Assembly: GCA_934476545.1 (NCBI GenBank)
Contig: CAKSOB010000056.1
Span: forward strand, 1 to 9,535
Reading direction: 5' to 3'
DNA length: 9,535 nt
Source of the DNA: an uncultured Eubacteriales bacterium
Lineage (GTDB): Bacteria; Bacillota; Clostridia; Oscillospirales; Acutalibacteraceae
Shown: positions 1 to 6,872 of the stretch, one piece after another
Layout of the letters: every line of letters begins with the position of its first letter
Position numbering within the stretch: the first letter of the stretch is position 1
Program-made: the position numbers and the translations under genes
Notes under the pieces: model-generated
Database searches by the model: none
What the model was told of the DNA's origin: nothing
Seen by the model: only the letters and a program-made list of their open reading frames with translations

Positions 1-1041
1 GGTCAAGCTAGAGAGATGGGCTTGCTGGGCAAGAATATTTTTGAAACCGGCTTCGATTTCGATATTGAATTGCGTCTGGGTGCAGGTGCATTCGTTTGCG
101 GTGAGGAAACCTCTCTGATGACTTCCATCGAAGGTCATCGTGGTGAGCCAAGACCTCGTCCACCATATCCGGCAGTAAAAGGCTTATTTGGAAAACCAAC
201 AATTTTGAACAACGTAGAAACCTATGCCAACATCGCACAGATTATTCTGAAGGGTGCCGATTGGTTTAAGCCAATCGGCACTGAACGTTCTCATGGTACC
301 AAGGTGTTTGCGTTGGGCGGTAAGATCAACAACACCGGTCTGGTAGAAGTTCCAATGGGCATTACCCTGCGAGAAGTAATTGAAGACATCGGTGGCGGTG
401 TATCCAACGGCGGCAAGTTCAAAGCAGCCCAAACCGGTGGTCCTTCCGGCGGTTGTATCCCTGCTTCTCAGATGGATGTTAAAATCGACTATGATAACCT
501 GATTGCAATCGGTTCTATGATGGGTTCCGGTGGCTTGATTGTTATGGATGAATCTACTTGTATGGTGGATATTGCAGAGTTTTTCCTGCGCTTCACCGTA
601 GATGAGTCCTGTGGTAAATGTACAGCTTGTCGTATCGGTACCAGACGACTGTTGGAGATTTTGGAGAAAATCACTTCCGGCAGAGGAGAGCATGGTGACA
701 TTGAGCGTTTGGAGAGTTTGTCTGCTTATATCAAGCAGAACTCCCTGTGCGCATTGGGACAAACCGCTCCAAACCCGGTTCTTTCCACCCTTCGTTATTT
801 CCGTGATGAATACGTTGCACACGTAGAAGAGCATCGTTGTCCGGCAGGCGCTTGTAAGGCGCTCACAACATACAGTGTTGTGGCAGATAAGTGCAGAGGC
901 TGTACTGCCTGTTCCAGAGTTTGTCCTGTGGGCGCAATCAGCGGCAGCATAAAAGAACCGCATACGATTGATACACAAAAATGCATCAAGTGCGGCGCTT
1001 GTATTGCAAAATGTAAATTCGATGCCATCACAGTGGGTTAA
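1..1041 (+). CDS. hydB: NAD-linked [FeFe] hydrogenase beta subunit (HydB/NuoF-like), 3' part
   Basis: Flavoprotein subunit of a cytosolic multimeric hydrogenase. In this family it binds FMN and NAD(H) and passes electrons to HydA, encoded just downstream. The reading frame is open from base 1, so the N-terminal part (usually a thioredoxin-like 2Fe-2S domain and the first half of the Rossmann-like FMN/NADH domain) lies left of the window; 346 residues are visible. Seen in order: the end of the NuoF flavin/NADH domain (GAGAFVCGEET, then PYPAVKGLFGKPTILNNVET), an SLBB-like segment (near bases 340-410), the NADH-4Fe-4S motif SCGKCTAC with Cys codons at 610, 619 and 628 and a fourth at 748, a CPAGAC motif (838-855), and a C-terminal two-cluster ferredoxin domain with Cys at 892, 901, 910, 922 and 982, 991, 1000, 1012. 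The C-terminal ferredoxin separates hydrogenase HydB from respiratory NuoF. hydA starts 18 bases after the stop, so they are cotranscribed. Electron bifurcation is possible but cannot be proved from sequence. Confidence 0.95.
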   Translation, partial: GQAREMGLLGKNIFETGFDFDIELRLGAGAFVCGEETSLMTSIEGHRGEPRPRPPYPAVKGLFGKPTILNNVETYANIAQIILKGADWFKPIGTERSHGTKVFALGGKINNTGLVEVPMGITLREVIEDIGGGVSNGGKFKAAQTGGPSGGCIPASQMDVKIDYDNLIAIGSMMGSGGLIVMDESTCMVDIAEFFLRFTVDESCGKCTACRIGTRRLLEILEKITSGRGEHGDIERLESLSAYIKQNSLCALGQTAPNPVLSTLRYFRDEYVAHVEEHRCPAGACKALTTYSVVADKCRGCTACSRVCPVGAISGSIKEPHTIDTQKCIKCGACIAKCKFDAITVG

Positions 1042-1059
1042 GAAGGGAGTGGTTCAAGA

Positions 1060-2805
1060 ATGTATAATATCAAAATTAACGATGTCGCATATTCCGTTCC
1101 GAAAGGATCGACAATTCTTGAGGCCGCACGCTTTGCCGGTATTAACATTCCGACACTGTGTTATCTCAAGGATCTCAATGAGATTGGTGCTTGCCGTGTT
1201 TGTGTTGTAGAAGTAAAGGGAGCTCGTTCTCTGGTGGCTGCTTGTATGCACCCGGTTGGCGAGGGCATGGAAATCTATACCAACACACCGGCAGTAATCG
1301 AATCCAGAAAAATGACCATGCAGTTGCTGCTGTCTGTTCATGACCGGAAATGTCTTTCCTGCGTGAGAAGCGGTAATTGTGAGTTCCAACAGCTTTGCCA
1401 TGATTTAGGCGTAGAGGATGAAGGCAGATTTGACGGCGCATGGCCGGATGTTCTGTATGATGATTCCGCAGTACACATGATTCGGGACAACAGCAAATGT
1501 GTTCTGTGCCGGCGTTGCGTTGCTGCCTGCGAAGCACAGCACACTGCTGTAATCGGTCCAAACGGTCGTGGCTTTGATACTCATATTGGTTGTGCCTTTG
1601 AGCAAAAGCTGGCAGACGTTGCTTGTATTGCTTGCGGTCAATGTATTGTTAGCTGCCCAACCGGCGCACTGGTAGAAAAAGACGATACCGCAAAAGTAAT
1701 GGAAGCCATTGCCGATCCGGAGAAGTTTGTGGTGGTACAAACCGCACCTTCTATCCGTGCTACCTTGGGCGAGTGCTTCGATATGCCAATCGGTACCAAT
1801 GTAAAGGGTAAGATGGTTGCAGCCCTGCGCCGCCTTGGTTTTGACCGTGTCTTTGACACCGACTTTGGTGCAGATTTGACCATCATGGAAGAAGGCACCG
1901 AGTTTATCCATAGAGTACAGGAAGGCGGCGTTCTGCCGATGATTACCTCTTGTTCTCCGGGTTGGGTAAAGTACATAGAGCATTTTTATCCGGAGTTGTT
2001 GCCGCATCTGTCTAGCTGTAAATCGCCGCAGTCCATGCAGGGTGCTGTGACAAAGAGCTGGTTTGCAGAAAAAGCCGGCATTGACCCGAAGAAAATCGTC
2101 AGTGTATCCGTAATGCCTTGTACCGCAAAGAAATACGAGATTCAGAGAGACGATATGAACGGTGTCGGCGAAGGGCTGATGGATAACGATTACTCCATCA
2201 CCACAAGAGAGCTGAGCCGAATGATCAAAAAGTGCGGCATTGATTTTGTCAATCTGCCGGAGGAAGACTTTGATCCTTGCATGGATATTTCCACCGGTGC
2301 AGCAGCTATCTTCGGTACAACCGGCGGCGTTATGGAAGCAGCATTGCGTACCGTTGCAGACATTCTCACAGGTGAAGATCTGAAGACAATCGACTACCAT
2401 GAAGTTCGTGGTATGGCAAAGATTAAAGAAGCAACTTATGAGATTGCCGGCAAACCGGTTCATGTTGCCGTAGCCAGCGGAATGCAGAATGCTAAGGAAA
2501 TTTTGGATAAGATTAAGAGCGGCGAAGCAAACTATGACTTCATCGAAATCATGGGTTGTCCGGGCGGCTGTATCAACGGTGGCGGTCAGCCATATCAGCC
2601 GGCAGTGGTTCGCAGCTTTACCGATTATAAAGAAAAGCGTGCAGAAGCCCTCTATGAAGAAGATCGCAATCTGCCGCTGCGAAAGAGCCATAAGAGTCCG
2701 CTGATCCAGAAAATCTATGAAGAATATCTGGGTGAGCCGGGCAGTGAAAAAGCACATCATCTGCTGCACACCACTTATGTTGCTCGTGAAAAATATAAAA
2801 AATAA
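1060..2805 (+). CDS. hydA: [FeFe] hydrogenase catalytic subunit
   Basis: Catalyses reversible H2 formation at the H-cluster in the cytoplasm. The 581-residue protein has the full CpI-like domain order. Residues 1-80 form a 2Fe-2S domain with C34, C45, C48 and C62. Next comes a His/Cys-ligated 4Fe-4S site with H94, C98, C101 and C107, then a two-cluster ferredoxin domain with C147/C150/C153/C157 and C189/C192/C195/C199. The H-cluster domain follows, and the C-terminal small-subunit-like domain begins around residue 510. H-cluster motifs are TSCSPGW (298 = Cys, 299 = Ser), MPCTAKKYE (C354, K357) and EIMGCPGGCINGGGQP (C500, C504). Ser299 sits where single-subunit enzymes carry a cluster-binding Cys. 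ATG 1060 is supported by AAGGGAG (1043-1049) ten bases upstream and by the N-terminus matching the family. It is the last gene of the hyd operon; a terminator follows 18 bases after the stop. Maturases HydEFG are not in the window. Confidence 0.98.
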   Translation: MYNIKINDVAYSVPKGSTILEAARFAGINIPTLCYLKDLNEIGACRVCVVEVKGARSLVAACMHPVGEGMEIYTNTPAVIESRKMTMQLLLSVHDRKCLSCVRSGNCEFQQLCHDLGVEDEGRFDGAWPDVLYDDSAVHMIRDNSKCVLCRRCVAACEAQHTAVIGPNGRGFDTHIGCAFEQKLADVACIACGQCIVSCPTGALVEKDDTAKVMEAIADPEKFVVVQTAPSIRATLGECFDMPIGTNVKGKMVAALRRLGFDRVFDTDFGADLTIMEEGTEFIHRVQEGGVLPMITSCSPGWVKYIEHFYPELLPHLSSCKSPQSMQGAVTKSWFAEKAGIDPKKIVSVSVMPCTAKKYEIQRDDMNGVGEGLMDNDYSITTRELSRMIKKCGIDFVNLPEEDFDPCMDISTGAAAIFGTTGGVMEAALRTVADILTGEDLKTIDYHEVRGMAKIKEATYEIAGKPVHVAVASGMQNAKEILDKIKSGEANYDFIEIMGCPGGCINGGGQPYQPAVVRSFTDYKEKRAEALYEEDRNLPLRKSHKSPLIQKIYEEYLGEPGSEKAHHLLHTTYVAREKYKK

Positions 2806-2822
2806 ACCGTCTTTTTGACAGG

Positions 2823-2866
2823 ATCCCGACAGATTCCAAGTGAGTCCGTTGGGATTTTTCTTTTTT
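2823..2866 (+). terminator. Intrinsic terminator of the hyd operon
   Basis: ATCCCGAC (2823-2830) pairs with GTTGGGAT (2848-2855) over 8 bp with one G-T wobble, around a 17-base loop. The T-rich tail runs TTTTTCTTTTTT (2855-2866). It lies just after hydA and ends the hyd transcript. Confidence 0.85.
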
Positions 2867-2875
2867 CGAAAAGTG

Positions 2876-2884
2876 TGATATAAT
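2876..2884 (+). promoter_or_regulatory. Candidate extended -10 promoter for the DUF218 gene
   Basis: TGATATAAT is a perfect TATAAT (2879-2884) preceded by the extended -10 TG. No good -35 is present: the -35 region is the T tract of the hydA terminator. The predicted start, near 2891, would fall at the first base of the ribosome binding site (AAGGAGG, 2891-2897), giving a leader of only about 15 bases. The tight spacing lowers confidence. Confidence 0.5.
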
Positions 2885-2905
2885 AAGCAAAAGGAGGAAT
2901 GCTAT

Positions 2906-3670
2906 ATGAAAACAATAGGCAAAGGAATTGCCATAATTGTGTGCTGCTTGGCAGCGGCGCTGTTCCTTTGGTTTTCCATTCCGATATACAGCGGTGTTTC
3001 CAATATCGGTAACGAATTGGGGCTGGTGTTTTCTTTATTGGTTATCGGTGTCACACTGCTAATTATATGGCTCAAACGACGAGGAAAGGGGAGAGCGGCA
3101 ACGGTTCTTACAATCATTGGTTCGGTACTGGTTGGATTGATTTTGCTTTGGGCGACTGTGATCAGTGTCTTGATGATTTCCGGTGCGGCACCAAAGGAAC
3201 ATGATGCTTCCGATACTGTAATTGTGTTAGGCTGCAAGGTAAAGGGAGAAACACCTAGCTTGCACTTATCCCGCCGGATAGAAGCAGCGGCGGAATATCT
3301 GGAAAGCCATCCGGAAGCCAACTGTATTGCCAGCGGCGGAAAAGGAGATGGGGAGCAAATTTCGGAGGCAGAAGCCATTTATCGTGGATTGGTTGCCAAA
3401 GAAATCGCCCCTAACCGAATTGTAAAAGAGGAGCGTTCGGTGAATACCTTAGAGAATCTGACTTACTCGAAAGAGATTTTGGGAAAGACAGGATGGAAGC
3501 AAGAAGTGGTTTTGGTGACAGACGAATTCCATCAATATCGGGCAGGGAGAATTGCCAAAAAACTGGGCATGACCACAACACCTGTAAGTGCAAAACATAT
3601 TTGGCATACCTTTCCTGCCAACTACTCCAGGGAATTATTGGCAATTACAAAAGAAATTTTAATAGGATAA
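2906..3670 (+). CDS. YdcF/SanA-family (DUF218) membrane protein
   Basis: 254 residues. Three hydrophobic segments come first (about 7-29, 36-56 and 65-91). The basic stretch KRRGKGR (57-63) between the second and third is predicted to be cytoplasmic, which puts the C-terminal domain outside the cell. That domain (about 101-254) has the DUF218 pattern: TVIVLGCKV (104-112), SGGKGDGE (143-150) followed by SEAEAI, ERSVNTLENL (176-185), and TDEFHQYRAG (205-214). Members of this family (E. coli SanA, ElyC, YdcF) are linked to envelope integrity or peptidoglycan precursor metabolism, but the reaction is not settled, so I give no specific function. ATG 2906 follows AAGGAGG (2891-2897) by 8 bases. Terminators on both sides make it a single-gene unit, unrelated by operon to hyd or pyr. 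Confidence 0.9.
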   Translation: MKTIGKGIAIIVCCLAAALFLWFSIPIYSGVSNIGNELGLVFSLLVIGVTLLIIWLKRRGKGRAATVLTIIGSVLVGLILLWATVISVLMISGAAPKEHDASDTVIVLGCKVKGETPSLHLSRRIEAAAEYLESHPEANCIASGGKGDGEQISEAEAIYRGLVAKEIAPNRIVKEERSVNTLENLTYSKEILGKTGWKQEVVLVTDEFHQYRAGRIAKKLGMTTTPVSAKHIWHTFPANYSRELLAITKEILIG

Positions 3671-3675
3671 TCATT

Positions 3676-3707
3676 CCGTTCACAAAAGCAGTTGTGAGCG
3701 GTTTTTT
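3676..3707 (+). terminator. Intrinsic terminator of the DUF218 gene
   Basis: CCGTTCACAA (3676-3685) pairs with TTGTGAGCGG (3692-3701), 10 bp with one T-G wobble, around the 6-base loop AAGCAG. Six Ts follow directly (3702-3707). It begins five bases after the stop codon. Confidence 0.93.
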
Positions 3708-3765
3708 AGTTTATTGAAAAATTCCTGCATTTTCTGTTTTATGTAGTGCGTTTTTCGTCAGATTA

Positions 3766-3774
3766 TGATATAAT
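3766..3774 (+). promoter_or_regulatory. Predicted promoter (-10 region) of the pyr operon
   Basis: TGATATAAT: a perfect TATAAT (3769-3774) with an extended -10 TG. No convincing -35 lies 16-18 bases upstream. It is placed between the preceding terminator and pyrC, and the predicted start near 3781 leaves a leader of about 64 bases. I see no PyrR-type attenuator (anti-terminator plus terminator pair) in that leader. Confidence 0.65.
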
Positions 3775-3775
3775 G

Positions 3776-3791
3776 ATACTTGTATAAGTAT
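3776..3791. promoter_or_regulatory. Perfect dyad on the predicted pyr transcription start (possible operator or 5' hairpin)
   Basis: ATACTT (3776-3781) and AAGTAT (3786-3791) are exact inverted repeats around GTAT. The site starts two bases after the -10 box and covers the expected +1. It could be a repressor operator or fold as a hairpin at the mRNA 5' end. No regulator can be named from sequence. Confidence 0.45.
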
Positions 3792-3830
3792 GCAGTAGAA
3801 GGAACCGATGATTCGGGAAGTTTTGATAGA

Positions 3831-3847
3831 ACGGAGTGTTTTTTTTG
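3831..3847 (+). promoter_or_regulatory. pyrC ribosome binding site, T8 tract and TTG start
   Basis: ACGGAG (3831-3836) is the only Shine-Dalgarno-like sequence near the start of pyrC. It sits 8 bases before TTG 3845. The first possible in-frame start, GTG 3836, overlaps this site and so has no ribosome binding site of its own. A run of eight Ts (3839-3846) fills the spacer and includes the first two bases of the TTG. Confidence 0.65.
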
Positions 3848-5122
3848 TGTAAGATTTTGATTAAAACCGGAACACTGATCGACCCTAAAACAGAGCAGGT
3901 GCGTAAAGGCGATGTTCTGGTAGAAAACGGAATGATTTCCGCAATCGGAGAGAATCTCTCCGCAGACGATGCCCAGATCATCGACGCTTCCGGACTGGTC
4001 GTTGCACCGGGACTGATTGATATGCACGTTCATCTACGGGACCCGGGACAGACGCAAAAAGAGGATATTTTTACGGGCTGTAAGGCAGCAGCGGCAGGCG
4101 GCGTGACCGGCGTGCTGGCAATGCCGAATACCATCCCCACCACCGATACACCGGAAACCGTACAGTACATTTTGGAGAAAGCAAAGGATGCCGACTCTCG
4201 TGTTTATGTGGCGGCAGCCATCACTCACGATTTGGCAAGCGGAGAAATGAATGACTTGGGCGCACTGAGAGAAGCCGGAGCCATTGCGCTCAGTGATGAC
4301 GGTCGTCCGGTAACTAACACCCGCTTCATGGCGAATGCGATGATAGAAGCACCAAAACTGGGAATGCGTGTGGTATCTCACTGCGAAGATTTGGATTTGG
4401 CAAAGGGCGGAATCATGAACGAAGGAGAAGTATCCAGAGAACTGGGTGTTCCGGGGATTCCTGCGGCAGCAGAGGATTGCGGCACTGCCAGAGACATCGC
4501 TCTTGCAGCGGCATATAATGTGCCGATTCACATTTGCCATGTCAGCACCAAAACCTCTGTGGCATTGATTCGAGATGCTAAACGGAGGGGTGTGCAGGTA
4601 ACAGCGGAAACTGCGCCACACTACTTAATTCTTACCGATGAAGCGCTGCGAACAAAGGATGCCAATTATCGCATGAATCCGCCGTTGCGTACCGATGAAG
4701 ATCGACTTGCCATGATTGACGGCATTTTAGATGGCACCATTGATGCCATCGCTACCGACCATGCGCCGCATACACCGGAAGAAAAATCAGATTTCTACAA
4801 AGCACCAAACGGCGTGGTAGGTATGGAAACTTCCTTCTCTGCCAGCTACACAGCACTGGTAAAAACCGGCTTGCTATCCTTGCCAAAACTGCTGCGTCTC
4901 ATGTCTTATCAACCGGCAAAGCTGTTGGATATTCCCGGCGGTGTGCTGCAAGAGGGAGAACTGGGTGACCTGGTTCTGATTGACGAGAATGCACAGTGGG
5001 TTGTAGATGAAAATAAGCTGCACGGTAAGAGCAAAAACGCTGTATTCAAGGGAGCAATCTTGCAAGGTAAAGTAAAGATGACCATCTGTAAGGGTCGGAT
5101 TGTATATCAGGATGAGAAATAA
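3845..5122 (+). CDS. pyrC: Dihydroorotase, class I
   Basis: Converts carbamoyl-aspartate to dihydroorotate, the third step of de novo pyrimidine synthesis, in the cytoplasm. From TTG 3845 the protein has 425 residues, the usual length of the bacterial class I enzyme. Metal and catalytic residues are all visible: H61 and H63 in DMHVHLRDPG, D152 in LSDDGRPV, H179 in SHCEDLDL, H232 in HICHVST, and D305 in ATDHAPH. NPPLR follows the APHYL motif as in the family. Numbering from the TTG puts H61, H63, H232 and D305 at the positions I recall for the Aquifex enzyme, which supports this start; a GTG at 3836 would add three residues. It is the first gene of the pyr operon, and pyrF starts 18 bases after its stop. 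The TTG start may keep translation low (inference). Allantoinase is a related possibility, but the pyr neighbours settle the call. Confidence 0.96.
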   Translation: MCKILIKTGTLIDPKTEQVRKGDVLVENGMISAIGENLSADDAQIIDASGLVVAPGLIDMHVHLRDPGQTQKEDIFTGCKAAAAGGVTGVLAMPNTIPTTDTPETVQYILEKAKDADSRVYVAAAITHDLASGEMNDLGALREAGAIALSDDGRPVTNTRFMANAMIEAPKLGMRVVSHCEDLDLAKGGIMNEGEVSRELGVPGIPAAAEDCGTARDIALAAAYNVPIHICHVSTKTSVALIRDAKRRGVQVTAETAPHYLILTDEALRTKDANYRMNPPLRTDEDRLAMIDGILDGTIDAIATDHAPHTPEEKSDFYKAPNGVVGMETSFSASYTALVKTGLLSLPKLLRLMSYQPAKLLDIPGGVLQEGELGDLVLIDENAQWVVDENKLHGKSKNAVFKGAILQGKVKMTICKGRIVYQDEK

Positions 5123-5140
5123 CTAAAGGAGAAACGAACT

Positions 5141-6070
5141 ATGTCCATGGATAGATTGATTGAGGGAATCATTAAAACACAAAACCCAACCGTAGCCGGA
5201 TTAGACCCAAAGCTGGCATATATTCCGGAGTATATCAAAGAGGCTTGTTTTGCAAAGTACGGCAAAACCTTGGAGGGAGCCGCTGCTGCATTGTTGGAGT
5301 TCAACAAAGGTTTGATTGACGCATTGTGCGACATTGTTCCGGCAGTAAAGCCACAGTGCGCTTATTATGAAATGTACGGATGGCAGGGCATGAAAGCGCT
5401 CCATGATACCATTGCATATGCAAAAGAAAAGGGAATGTTCGTTATCACCGACGGTAAGCGCAATGATATCGGTACAACTATGGAAGCTTACGCAACCGCA
5501 CATTTGGGAAAAGTGGATGTAGAAGGCACTTTGCAAACTCCCTTTGACGGTGATAGCCTGACGGTAAACGGCTATCTTGGTTCCGACGGTATCGTACCGC
5601 TGCTGAAGATTTGCAATGAGGAAGATAAGGGTATTTTCGTTTTGGTAAAAACCTCCAATCCTTCCTCCGGTGAACTGCAAAATCTGACCTTGGAAGGTGG
5701 AGATTCTGTTTACCTGACCATGGGTAAAAAGTGTGAGCAGTGGGGCGAAAGCACCATGGGGAAATACGGATACAGCGCGGTGGGCGCTGTTGTGGGCGCA
5801 ACCTATCCGCAGCAGTTGGAAGAGCTGCGCGCGGCATTGAAAACTACATTTTTCTTAGTTCCGGGCTATGGCGCACAAGGCGGCGGTGCAGATGATGTTC
5901 TGCCTGCCTTTGACGAAAAGGGTTTGGGCGCAGTCATCAACTCCTCCAGAGGAATCATGTGCGCATACCAAAAGCAGGGTTTACCGGGTGAGGATTACAC
6001 AAAGGCAGCAAGACAGGAAGCGCTGCGGATGCGGGATGAGATCGTAGGAAAACTTGGAAAAATCGGCTGA
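5141..6070 (+). CDS. pyrF: Orotidine 5'-phosphate decarboxylase, type 2
   Basis: Decarboxylates OMP to UMP, the last step of the pathway. The 309-residue protein is of the longer type 2 form (Mycobacterium/Clostridium type) rather than the ~240-residue type 1. Visible motifs: GLDPKL near the N-terminus (D22), the catalytic DxKxxD as D104, K106 and D109 in ITDGKRNDIGTT, LVKTSNPSSGE for substrate binding, VGATYP, and the phosphate-binding region VPGYGAQGGG followed by NSSRGIM. ATG 5141 follows AAAGGAG (5125-5131) by 9 bases; a second ATG two codons on (5147) is a less well-spaced alternative. It lies between pyrC and pyrK in one transcript. Confidence 0.97.
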   Translation: MSMDRLIEGIIKTQNPTVAGLDPKLAYIPEYIKEACFAKYGKTLEGAAAALLEFNKGLIDALCDIVPAVKPQCAYYEMYGWQGMKALHDTIAYAKEKGMFVITDGKRNDIGTTMEAYATAHLGKVDVEGTLQTPFDGDSLTVNGYLGSDGIVPLLKICNEEDKGIFVLVKTSNPSSGELQNLTLEGGDSVYLTMGKKCEQWGESTMGKYGYSAVGAVVGATYPQQLEELRAALKTTFFLVPGYGAQGGGADDVLPAFDEKGLGAVINSSRGIMCAYQKQGLPGEDYTKAARQEALRMRDEIVGKLGKIG

Positions 6071-6097
6071 GTCGGAAATCCATAAGGAGAATAGAAA

Positions 6098-6859
6098 ATG
6101 AAATATGATGTAAAGCAATGCAAGATTCTGGAAAAACAGGAGCTTGCAAAAGGAATTTTCAGTTTTGTAGTGAAAGCCGACGAACTGGCAGATATTGCAG
6201 AACCGGGACAGTTTGCCAACCTATTGGCACCGGGCAAAACACTGCGCCGTCCGATTTCCATTTGTGATGTAGATAAAGAGCGGAGAACGCTCCGTTTTGT
6301 ATTTGAAATTCGCGGAGAGGGGACCAAGCTGCTGTCCGAGTTTGAAGTTGGTGACAGCTTTGATATTCTTGGACCCTTGGGACAGGGCTTCCGTTTGGGT
6401 GACACCAATCGGAAAGCATTGTTTGTAGGCGGCGGAATCGGTGTTCCGCCACTGCTGAATCCTGCAAAGCAGTTCGGCAAGAATGCTACCGTTGTTCTTG
6501 GATTCAGAAACAAAGACGCTATGATTTTAAAAGAGGACTTTGAAAAAGCAGGCTGTAAGGTAATCATTGCCACCGATGACGGCAGCTTCGGGCATCATGG
6601 GTTGGTTACAGAGTGCTTGGATGAGGTAGCGGCAGATGTGATTTTTGCCTGTGGCCCAATGCCAATGTTGAAAGCGCTGTGCAAGGTAGCAGACGAGCGT
6701 TCCATCGAATGTCAGATTTCTTTGGAAGAGCGGATGGCTTGTGGAATCGGTGCTTGTCTTGGCTGCGCTTGCAAAACAAAGAAGCCGGACGGCAACGAAA
6801 CCTATGGTCATGTTTGCAAAGATGGTCCTGTATTTGATTATAAAAAAGTAGTATTTTAA
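6098..6859 (+). CDS. pyrK: Dihydroorotate dehydrogenase B, electron transfer subunit
   Basis: Pairs with the class 1B PyrD encoded next door and carries electrons from dihydroorotate oxidation via 2Fe-2S and FAD to NAD+. The 253-residue protein belongs to the ferredoxin-NADP reductase superfamily. The FAD motif RPIS is at 51-54, the NAD-binding loop GGGIGVPP at 111-118, and FACGPMPML follows in the C-terminal half. The 2Fe-2S ligands are C215, C220, C223 and C240, spaced as in the Lactococcus protein; C225 is an extra nearby cysteine. ATG 6098 follows AAGGAGA (6084-6090) by 7 bases. The pyrD ribosome binding site overlaps its stop codon, indicating tight coupling and matched subunit synthesis. 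Confidence 0.97.
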   Translation: MKYDVKQCKILEKQELAKGIFSFVVKADELADIAEPGQFANLLAPGKTLRRPISICDVDKERRTLRFVFEIRGEGTKLLSEFEVGDSFDILGPLGQGFRLGDTNRKALFVGGGIGVPPLLNPAKQFGKNATVVLGFRNKDAMILKEDFEKAGCKVIIATDDGSFGHHGLVTECLDEVAADVIFACGPMPMLKALCKVADERSIECQISLEERMACGIGACLGCACKTKKPDGNETYGHVCKDGPVFDYKKVVF

Positions 6860-6872
6860 GGAGGCGACAACA

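Noticed and set aside
1405..2769. 454-codon open frame antisense to hydA
   Set aside because: It lies wholly inside hydA, whose protein is unmistakable; the antisense product resembles no family, has no good ribosome binding site that I can see, and the length follows from codon bias in hydA.
2815..2820. Perfect TTGACA box after hydA
   Set aside because: No -10 box lies 16-18 bases downstream (the sequence there is inside the terminator loop), and the true TATAAT is about 58 bases away.
3836..3838. GTG 3836 as the pyrC start
   Set aside because: It overlaps the only ribosome binding site (ACGGAG) and would add an unusual FFL stretch from the T8 tract; TTG 3845 has correct spacing and gives family-like numbering of the active-site residues.
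3775..3844. PyrR-type attenuator in the pyr leader
   Set aside because: The leader is short and has no terminator hairpin. The T8 tract has no adequate stem just before it, and the only stems are the start-site dyad and a 4-bp CCGA/TCGG hairpin at 3805-3816.
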